Of a DNA stretch of 7,849 nt, positions 1-5,555 are shown in pieces. Under the pieces are notes generated by a model. That model made no database searches and had not been told where the DNA came from. It saw only the letters and a list, made by a program, of their open reading frames with translations. The stretch covers positions 1,262 through 9,110 of the forward strand of contig DMPJ01000572.1 of the NCBI GenBank assembly GCA_003456035.1, read 5' to 3'. This DNA is from Planktothrix sp. UBA8402. GTDB lineage: Bacteria; Cyanobacteriota; Cyanobacteriia; Cyanobacteriales; Microcoleaceae. Each line of letters begins with the position of its first letter. Position 1 is the stretch's first letter. The translations under genes and the position numbers were made by a program.

Positions 1-22
1 TGGTTGGGTGCGTAAGTCCTGT

Positions 23-1132
23 TTAAACCAAACAACCCATGGGAAAACTTTCTAATATTTGACGAATAATATCAGAATTCACTTGATCTGTTACTGTTGC
101 TGCTCCGATGCGAGTTGGTAAGACAAATCGGACTTTTCCAGCTTTAACTTTTTTATCGGTTTGTAGACTATCCAAAATCTGATCAATATTTAATCCGGGG
201 GGGAGTTGGGTCGGTAATTTCGCCTTTTCAATTAGATCAAATTGACGTCGATCACTATCTTCATCCCATAATCCTAATTTAAGCGCAATTTGACTCGCGG
301 CTACCATCCCAATTGCCACCGCTTCCCCATGAATTACAACCGTATATCCGGTTAAACTTTCTACCGCATGACCAATAGTATGACCATAATTTAAAATTGC
401 TCTTAACCCCGATTCTTTTTCATCTTGACTGACAACATCTGCCTTACTTTAGCAAGAACGGGTTAAAATTTCTGGTAATAATCCAGGATCTAAAGATTGG
501 ATATTATCTAAGTTTTGGGATTGTTCTAATTTATCAAATAATTCTTGATCCCAAATTACACCATATTTAATTACTTCTGCCATTCCCGCCCTAAATTCCC
601 GTTCAGGAAGGGTATGCAAAACATCAGGATCAATTAAGACTAATTTCGGTTGATGAAACGCCCCAATTAAATTTTTTCCTTGGGGATGATTTACCCCGGT
701 TTTCCCTCCAATAGAAGCATCTACCATCGCTAATAAAGAGGTGGGAATCTGAACTACATTAATTCCGCGTAACCACGTCGCTGCCGCAAATCCGGTCATA
801 TCTCCAATAATTCCTCCTCCTAAAGCAACCATTGTGGAAGCACGTTCTAGTTTATGTTTTAAAGCCGCATCATAAATTTTTTGTAGGGTTTCGGGGGTTT
901 TATATTCTTCTCCGGCGGGAAGGGTACAAATTGCCAGATCAAACCCCGATTTTTCTAAGGAAATCCGGGTACGTTCTCCATAATGATTAAATATTTCCGG
1001 GTTAGAAACTAATAATATTTTTTTGCCTAAATTTAAGGGGGTAATCAATTCCCCCAAGCGATCTAAATTTCCGGCACCGATGGCAATATTATAGGATAAT
1101 GAACCTAAATTTACCCGAATCAATGACTGCAT
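23..1132 (-). pseudogene. aroB: 3-dehydroquinate synthase, interrupted by an in-frame TAA
   Basis: AroB converts DAHP to 3-dehydroquinate, the second step of the shikimate pathway, in the cytoplasm with NAD+ and a divalent metal. Seen here: an ATG at 1132 with AAAGGG six bases upstream; the NAD-binding GGGIIGD at residues 105-111; KTGVNH at 144-149; the metal-ligand Glu in [10 protein letters not shown] (E186); and, beyond the stop, both metal-ligand histidines in NYGHTIGHA (H251) and HGEAVAIG (H268). Counting the stop as residue 228, the gene spans 369 codons, the usual length for cyanobacterial AroB. One TAA at 451-449 follows ILTRSC, where I recall cyanobacterial homologues having Gln. The frame is otherwise continuous to a TAA at 25-23. 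The 227-residue N-terminal piece lacks both histidines, and the first ATG after the stop (319) lies downstream of both. A weak -10 (TACAAT, 1168-1163) lies upstream. The identification is secure; whether the stop is real or a sequence error is open. Confidence 0.9.
449..451 (-). other. In-frame TAA inside aroB
   Basis: Read on the minus strand the context is TCT TGC TAA AGT AAG GCA GAT GTT, giving S C stop S K A D V. From memory, cyanobacterial AroB proteins read SCQAKADVV at this place, so a single C-to-T change of CAA explains the stop. An alternative is a one-base insertion plus a nearby one-base deletion (TGC AAA GTA AAG read as TGC TAA AGT AAG). The frame is the same on both sides, so this is not a simple frameshift. 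Confidence 0.85.
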
Positions 1133-1248
1133 ATTTTTCCCTTTATTAACTCACCCTTAAAAATTGTATTCCATTTTTAACCCGTTACGGATGATCCCGG
1201 ACAGATAATTCATGATTCAATAGAAAGTAATGTTTATGGAGTTGTGTA

Positions 1249-1353
1249 ATGATTACAGTAGATGGCGCGATCGCTTACGTTATCATCTATGCGGGCGCTT
1301 TAGTCGCAGCAGCAGGAATTATGTTTACCCTGCGTGCGGTTAAACTCATCTAA
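1249..1353 (+). CDS. petL: Cytochrome b6f complex small subunit PetL-like protein, 34 residues
   Basis: PetL (subunit VI) is a single-helix subunit at the edge of the cytochrome b6f complex in the thylakoid membrane. It helps stabilise the complex, which carries electrons from plastoquinol to plastocyanin or cytochrome c6. The ORF encodes 34 residues: a short polar start (MITVDG), one hydrophobic helix of about 20 residues (roughly 7-26) containing AYVIIYAGALVAAAG, and a basic C-terminal end FTLRAVKLI. The length, the AYxxxxAG pattern and the end (R)xVKLI agree with PetL proteins I recall from Synechocystis and Mastigocladus. GGAG at 1238-1241 sits seven bases before the ATG, a good ribosome binding site. 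The gene stands alone, divergent from aroB, and is followed by two hairpins. A HIP1 site lies inside it (1267-1274). It is below the usual gene-calling length limit. Other single-helix photosynthetic subunits are possible, but their C-termini fit less well. Confidence 0.72.
   Translation: MITVDGAIAYVIIYAGALVAAAGIMFTLRAVKLI
1267..1274. repeat. HIP1 octamer GCGATCGC
   Basis: This is a perfect GCGATCGC palindrome, the highly iterated motif that is over-represented in many cyanobacterial genomes. It lies within the petL-like gene (codons for AIA) and supports the cyanobacterial origin. Confidence 0.85.
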
Positions 1354-1363
1354 TTTTATCCCG

Positions 1364-1389
1364 TTTAGGCGCGCTACGGCGCGTCTAAA
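1364..1389. terminator. Hairpin with UACG tetraloop, possible terminator or dispersed palindrome
   Basis: The left arm TTTAGGCGCGC (1364-1374) and right arm GCGCGTCTAAA (1379-1389) pair over 11 positions with one G-U pair, closing a C(UACG)G loop of the stable UNCG class on the plus-strand RNA. It starts 11 bases after the petL-like stop. There is no T-run after it, so it is not a classical intrinsic terminator. It may end or stabilise the petL transcript, or be one copy of a dispersed cyanobacterial palindrome. Confidence 0.55.
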
Positions 1390-1400
1390 GCCCATAGATA

Positions 1401-1416
1401 GAGGCGTAAACGCCTC
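1401..1416. terminator. Short perfect hairpin GAGGCG-TAAA-CGCCTC
   Basis: A six-base perfect stem (1401-1406 with 1411-1416) closes a four-base loop and ends five bases before the stop codon of the convergent pentapeptide-repeat gene. Both strands form it, so it could act on either convergent transcript. No T-run follows on either strand. Palindromes of this style (AGGCGTnnACGCCT cores) are, from memory, common as dispersed intergenic repeats in filamentous cyanobacteria, so a repeat copy is as likely as a dedicated terminator. Confidence 0.45.
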
Positions 1417-1420
1417 ACTA

Positions 1421-3724
1421 CTAGATTTCCTCTCCATTTAAAAAAATTCGAGTTTGCTCCGATAATCCCGAATTATTACCTAATTTAACTCGTGTAATAT
1501 GAGCTTGGGCAATACCACTGCGGAATAAATTAGCCCCATGTAAATCTGTCCCTAACAAAATAGCATCTTTTAGATTTGTATGACGAACAATTGCATTTTT
1601 TAAACAAGCATAACTAAAATCAACCTGGATTAAATTAGCCCGGGTTAAATCTACTTTTGTTAAGTCAGCATAACTCAGATTACTTTGGGCTAAATTTGTA
1701 TCTCTAAGGATGGCATTAATTAAAATAGCTTGACTCAAATTGGCTTGATTAACTATTGCACCCATGAGATTAGCATTAGATAAATTCGTGGATTTCAGGT
1801 TAACTTGGGATAAAATTGCTCGCTCTAAAATTGCACCTTTTAAGTTAGCATTTTCGAGATTAGCTCCTAATAAATTCGCTCCTTCAAGATTTGCTCCTTC
1901 AAGATTTGCTCCTTCCAGGTTGGCTCGGTTTAAATTAACATTAGTTAAATTAGCATAACTTAAATTAGCGTAACTTAAATTAGCTCCATTTAAGTTGGCC
2001 TGTTGTAAATTAGAAGCGGATAAATCTACTTCAGTTAAATCAGTATTTTCTAAATTAGCTTCTGGTAAATTCGCCTTGGTAATCATAGCTCCTCTTAAGT
2101 CAGCGCGATTAAAATTGGCTTGTTTTAAATCCGCAGAGGTTAAATTGGCGTGTTTCAATTCAGCACGACGAAAATCTGTTTTGATTAAATTAGCATTGGT
2201 AAGATTAGTATAATTAAGATTAGCAATAAAAAATTTAGTCTCGGTAAAAATTCCCTGGCTTAAATCCGCACCGCTGAGTTTTGCTAGGCTTAAATCTACT
2301 CGACTTAGTTGAATAGATTTTAAATCCATATCGCGTAAATCCGCACCGCGTAAATCCTTTCCTTTTAACTGAATTTCTTTGATATTTGTATTGCGTAAAT
2401 CCGGCCCTTTAAATTGACAAAATAGACGATAGGTGTCTAATTCTGTTTCCGACTGAGTTCCTGGTGCTAAATCTTTGGTTTTGACTAAAAAATATTGGAC
2501 ATTTTCTGTAAATAATGTAAAGACTAAATTAAAAATTTCTAAAAATTGAATCAACCCTTGAAATCTGACTTCTGCATGATCTTGATAGAATTGAATTAAA
2601 TTGGCAATACAAATGTCTAAATAGGTTCGACAAGGACTCGCCAGCAACACTAATTTTAGCAGTAAAATCACTAAAGTTAGTTGACTTCCCTGACGAATCA
2701 TTAAATTAAATAAGAATGATGGTGCTTTCCCCTGTTCAATTAGTAAATACTCAATTAGTCGGTTACAGTTTCTAATAATTAGAGCCTGATTAATAATTTT
2801 ATCATCATGGAGACGGTACAGAGATTGCAATTTTTCTTCTATTTTTTCCCTCAGAATATTCGCTGGATATTGTTGACTGAGATTAAACATCAAATATTGA
2901 GGCAAACATTGTTTAAATTCTTGATAATGAAAATTTTGGGTATTTTGTAAAAATAAATTGGCTTGAGTTCCATAATTAAAGATTCGCTGGGTGGAAATTG
3001 TTTGTTTAATTAAACTCACGACTTCATCCCCTAGTTGGGTGGGATTATTCGGTGTGCGATTTCGACCCGTTGGAGATTCCAACCGAGCAATATACATGGC
3101 TAAATCAAATTTATATTTATCTTTAAGCTGTTGGGCTAAATTGCGAGCGACTTCTTTTTGTTCTCTGGAATTGCGAGGATTTAGGTATTGAGGAACTAAT
3201 AAATAGGATTGATAACGGCTACTCCAATCATGGCGATCAAAATTCGCACATTGGAGTAAATTTTGATAATCTTCACTATTTAAAAAATTGTTGACCCATA
3301 GAATTAGTCGGCTTTCTTGAATAGATAAATAGGTTTGCTCAATGTCGGGGGGATTTGATAATATTTTAATTAGGTTTTTAATCAACTTTTGTTGGCGTTT
3401 AAGTAGCCAATTATTAATTAGAATATAGCAACATCTTTGAATAGTGCCATGAAAGCAAGATTCCCCTGTTTCTGCACTCAAAATGGTTTCTAAAGCCGTT
3501 TTTACCTTGGGTTCTTTTGGACAGAGCAGGTAAAAGAATAGTTGTTCAAAGCTATCTAAAACGGCTTCTGAACTGGAGGTTTGCACCCCATTTAGAAAAA
3601 ACTCATAGATTACTTCTGCTGTCACTCCCTGGGAAGTAGAAAAGGAGTGACCTGTAGAATGGTCGGAAGTGCGATAGGAGTTGCTAATCAATTTTTCCCT
3701 GACCCCATAAAATGCTAGATGCAC
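1421..3724 (-). CDS. Pentapeptide-repeat protein with large N-terminal helical domain
   Basis: The function is unknown. Residues about 441-745 are pentapeptide repeats of A(D/N)LxX type (GADLS, TNANL, LEGANL and others), roughly 60 units, which by family knowledge fold as a right-handed quadrilateral beta-helix. The preceding 440 residues are non-repetitive and probably mostly helical. They include NNWLLKRQQ (104-112), LVPQYLN (176-182), KFDLAMYIARLES (205-217), and a hydrophobic stretch at 347-363 that may be a buried or membrane helix. I recall a similar N-terminal region in other cyanobacterial hypothetical proteins, but this is untested. There is no signal peptide. The listed start is a GTG directly after an in-frame TGA. 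A TTG at 3691 with AGGG five bases upstream, or the GTG at 3625 (codon 34, nearer where conservation seems to begin), are alternatives. The first ATG is codon 210, deep in the conserved part. A promoter lies just upstream. The gene is convergent with the petL-like gene and ends in TAG. The role could be scaffolding or protein binding. Confidence 0.88.
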   Translation of the reverse strand: MHLAFYGVREKLISNSYRTSDHSTGHSFSTSQGVTAEVIYEFFLNGVQTSSSEAVLDSFEQLFFYLLCPKEPKVKTALETILSAETGESCFHGTIQRCCYILINNWLLKRQQKLIKNLIKILSNPPDIEQTYLSIQESRLILWVNNFLNSEDYQNLLQCANFDRHDWSSRYQSYLLVPQYLNPRNSREQKEVARNLAQQLKDKYKFDLAMYIARLESPTGRNRTPNNPTQLGDEVVSLIKQTISTQRIFNYGTQANLFLQNTQNFHYQEFKQCLPQYLMFNLSQQYPANILREKIEEKLQSLYRLHDDKIINQALIIRNCNRLIEYLLIEQGKAPSFLFNLMIRQGSQLTLVILLLKLVLLASPCRTYLDICIANLIQFYQDHAEVRFQGLIQFLEIFNLVFTLFTENVQYFLVKTKDLAPGTQSETELDTYRLFCQFKGPDLRNTNIKEIQLKGKDLRGADLRDMDLKSIQLSRVDLSLAKLSGADLSQGIFTETKFFIANLNYTNLTNANLIKTDFRRAELKHANLTSADLKQANFNRADLRGAMITKANLPEANLENTDLTEVDLSASNLQQANLNGANLSYANLSYANLTNVNLNRANLEGANLEGANLEGANLLGANLENANLKGAILERAILSQVNLKSTNLSNANLMGAIVNQANLSQAILINAILRDTNLAQSNLSYADLTKVDLTRANLIQVDFSYACLKNAIVRHTNLKDAILLGTDLHGANLFRSGIAQAHITRVKLGNNSGLSEQTRIFLNGEEI
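1878..1922. repeat. 15-bp tandem repeat inside the pentapeptide-repeat gene
   Basis: The plus-strand unit GCTCCTTCAAGATTT occurs twice without a mismatch (1878-1892, 1893-1907), then a third time with three changes (1908-1922). On the coding strand each unit encodes one coding-frame pentapeptide of the repeated NLEGANLEGANLEGA stretch (residues about 602-616). Identity at the DNA level, including third positions, suggests recent duplication or slippage, unlike the diverged repeats on either side. Confidence 0.8.
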
Positions 3725-3747
3725 TCAGCAGTAATACCCTTATATCT

Positions 3748-3776
3748 ATTATAGCGCCATTCCAGATAATTGGCAA
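3748..3776 (-). promoter_or_regulatory. Sigma70-type promoter for the pentapeptide-repeat gene
   Basis: On the minus strand there is a -35 TTGCCA (3776-3771), a spacer of exactly 17 bases, and a perfect -10 TATAAT (3753-3748). Transcription would begin near 3741. That is about 17 bases before the GTG at 3724, which leaves AAGGG (3741-3737) at the very 5' end, and about 50 bases before the alternative TTG start at 3691. The short leader for the GTG start slightly favours the downstream starts. Confidence 0.6.
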
Positions 3777-3921
3777 CATTTGATCATAGCTTTACGGTGA
3801 TTTTACAATTGCACAAAAGCAACTCTGTTTATATTTTGTGCTAGTTACAACGATGATAATTGGCTTGACTTCTGTTTCTAACAGATTAAGATATAATAAA
3901 TAGAACCCTAGTCTCTCATCT

Positions 3922-3930
3922 TGGTATAAT
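3922..3930 (+). promoter_or_regulatory. Extended -10 element upstream of the diguanylate cyclase gene
   Basis: TGGTATAAT at 3922-3930 fits the extended -10 pattern TGnTATAAT. No good -35 lies 17 bases upstream, as is common for extended -10 promoters. A second TATAAT lies at 3892-3897, with TTGACT at 3865-3870, but their 21-base spacer is too long for a standard promoter. From the extended -10 the leader to the ATG at 4004 would be about 67 bases. An inverted repeat surrounds this element: CTCTC at 3913-3917 and GAGAG at 3932-3936. Confidence 0.4.
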
Positions 3931-4003
3931 CGAGAGTAATCTCAGACTATAGAATCAAGGATAGTTTAATCTGGGGTTTATTATCTTAACAGAATCAGCA
4001 CCA

Positions 4004-5494
4004 ATGTATGTCTCGTCTAATTTTGCACCTAGAGCAGATTTGCTAGTTATTGATGATACACTAGCAAATTTAAGGCTATTAGTCAATCTACTTCGAGAAA
4101 ACGGCTATAAAGTGCGAGCCGTTAGTAACGGTTACGACGCTCTTGAAACTATTCAAAAGAGTCCTCCCGATTTAATTTTATTAGATATTCTCATGCCCGA
4201 TTTGTCGGGTTATCAAGTGTGCCAAATCTTAAAAGAGGATGTCATAACTCAGGATATTCCGATTATCTTTCTCAGTGCTTTAAGTGATGGTTTAGATAAA
4301 GTCAAAGCCTTTAGTGTAGGAGGTTCAGACTATATTACTAAACCTTTTCAAGTCGAAGAAGTATTAGCAAGAGTTAAAAATCAACTCACGATTCAATGGC
4401 AGAAAAAACAACTTCAGTTAGAAATTTTAGAACGACAGCAGGCTCAAGAGGCTTTAAGGTTACAATATCAACGGGAACAAGCCTTAAATCGAGTAATTCG
4501 GGCGATTCGTAATTCCCTAGAAATTTCGACGGTATTTTCTACCACAGTCACCGAAATTGGTCAACTTTTACAAGCAGATTGGGTGGCAATTGTTCAACAT
4601 TTATCCCAACATAATAGTTGGCAACCAATAGTTGAATATTTTCCCAATTCTGATCTGGCTAAATTAGTCAATACCAAACTGTCTAATTCCGGTTATTTAT
4701 TAACAGAACGTCTGAAATTATTGCAAACCTTTTGTGTCGAAGATCCGGAAAATATAATTAATTCCTTTAATCAGGATTTAATTGAACAATATTCCAGAAT
4801 TTGGTTGCCGATTCCGGTTTATTCCGATGGGGATGCTTGGGGAAGTTTAAGTATTGTTAGACATCACTCTGTTCCCTGGTCAGAAACCGATGTAGAATTA
4901 GCTGTAGTGGTCACGGATCAATTAGCGATCGCCATCGATCAATCCCAACTCTATCAACAACTACATCAAGTTAATCAAGAATTGGAAAATCTAGCTAATT
5001 TAGACGGTTTAACTCAAGTAGCAAATCGGCGAAGATTTGATCGAATTTTGGAACAAGAATGGCTAAGATTACGACGAGAAAAACTGCCTTTATCTCTGAT
5101 TTTAGCGGATATAGATTATTTTAAATTATATAATGATAACTATGGTCATTTAGCCGGGGATGATTGTTTAAAAAAAGTTGCTCAAACCATTTATGAAACT
5201 GTCAAACGTCCGGCGGATTTAGTTGCTCGTTATGGAGGAGAAGAATTTGTAGTCATTCTTCCTAATACCTCCCTGCCAGGGGCGCTACAAGTTGCGGAAA
5301 AAATTCGAGAAGCAGTTTATAATTTGCAATTATGCCATGAAGCATCCCCTGGAAAGGGTGTGATTACCCTAAGTTTAGGAGTCAGTAGTTTAATTCCTGC
5401 GGGTGATGAACTACCACAAATATTAATTAAAAAAGCAGATCAAGCTTTATATAAAGCCAAAAAACAAGGTAAAAATACGGTCTGTTATCTTTAA
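4004..5494 (+). CDS. REC-GAF-GGDEF response regulator, diguanylate cyclase
   Basis: This is probably a phosphorylation-controlled enzyme making c-di-GMP from two GTP in the cytoplasm. REC domain (about 10-128): acidic pair D17-D18, phospho-acceptor D61 in LLDILMPDLSG, switch S91, and K113-P114 in ITKPF, all present. A coiled-coil-like linker (about 130-160, rich in Q, E, L and K) leads into a GAF domain (about 160-315, with LPIPV, WGSLSIV and AIAIDQSQLY). GGDEF domain (about 330-493): LDGLTQVANRRRF, metal-site DID at 369-371, active-site GGEEF at 411-415, and an inhibitory RxxD (RPAD, 402-405) five residues before it. The protein has 496 residues and looks complete. The GAF resembles those of cyanobacterial photoreceptors but its only Cys is C244, with no Cys-His pair where a bilin would attach. 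There is no clear Shine-Dalgarno before the ATG. The next gene starts 61 bases downstream without a terminator, so co-transcription is likely. The target of the c-di-GMP is unknown. Confidence 0.93.
   Translation: MYVSSNFAPRADLLVIDDTLANLRLLVNLLRENGYKVRAVSNGYDALETIQKSPPDLILLDILMPDLSGYQVCQILKEDVITQDIPIIFLSALSDGLDKVKAFSVGGSDYITKPFQVEEVLARVKNQLTIQWQKKQLQLEILERQQAQEALRLQYQREQALNRVIRAIRNSLEISTVFSTTVTEIGQLLQADWVAIVQHLSQHNSWQPIVEYFPNSDLAKLVNTKLSNSGYLLTERLKLLQTFCVEDPENIINSFNQDLIEQYSRIWLPIPVYSDGDAWGSLSIVRHHSVPWSETDVELAVVVTDQLAIAIDQSQLYQQLHQVNQELENLANLDGLTQVANRRRFDRILEQEWLRLRREKLPLSLILADIDYFKLYNDNYGHLAGDDCLKKVAQTIYETVKRPADLVARYGGEEFVVILPNTSLPGALQVAEKIREAVYNLQLCHEASPGKGVITLSLGVSSLIPAGDELPQILIKKADQALYKAKKQGKNTVCYL
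4925..4932. repeat. HIP1 octamer GCGATCGC
   Basis: A second perfect GCGATCGC, followed by C (the extended form), lies in the GAF part of the diguanylate cyclase gene, where it encodes part of LAIAID. Confidence 0.85.
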
Positions 5495-5555
5495 TATTAA
5501 TCAAGGTTTTTAATTCAGATAGTTCTAACCATATCAACCAAAAAGGGCAGGTGTT

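Noticed and set aside
23..319. Separate 98-residue gene beginning at the ATG at 319
   Set aside because: It is the C-terminal part of AroB in the same frame. Its ATG is an internal Met, and the piece lacks the upstream histidine ligands.
449..451. Programmed stop-codon readthrough or recoding in aroB
   Set aside because: I saw no recoding structure, and a single point change or sequence error is simpler. It is kept only as a remote alternative.
1764..1958. Plus-strand ORF of 64 codons rich in FAPSRFAPS-type repeats
   Set aside because: It is the antisense reading of the pentapeptide repeats. The repeating protein pattern is only a mirror of the real repeat.
1995..2213. Plus-strand ORF of 72 codons
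   Set aside because: It is the antisense shadow of the pentapeptide-repeat gene, with the same 15-base periodicity and no ribosome binding site noted.
1620..2400. CRISPR-like or minisatellite array of short AT-rich repeats (TAAATTAGC and similar)
   Set aside because: The period is 15 bases in one open reading frame, and there are no spacers. It is fully explained by codons of ANLxx pentapeptides.
2991..3191. Plus-strand ORF of 66 codons
   Set aside because: It lies opposite the N-terminal domain of the pentapeptide-repeat protein and resembles no family I know.
3865..3897. Promoter TTGACT (3865) with TATAAT (3892) for the diguanylate cyclase gene
   Set aside because: The spacer is 21 bases, too long for a standard sigma70 promoter. 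The extended -10 at 3922 is a better candidate.
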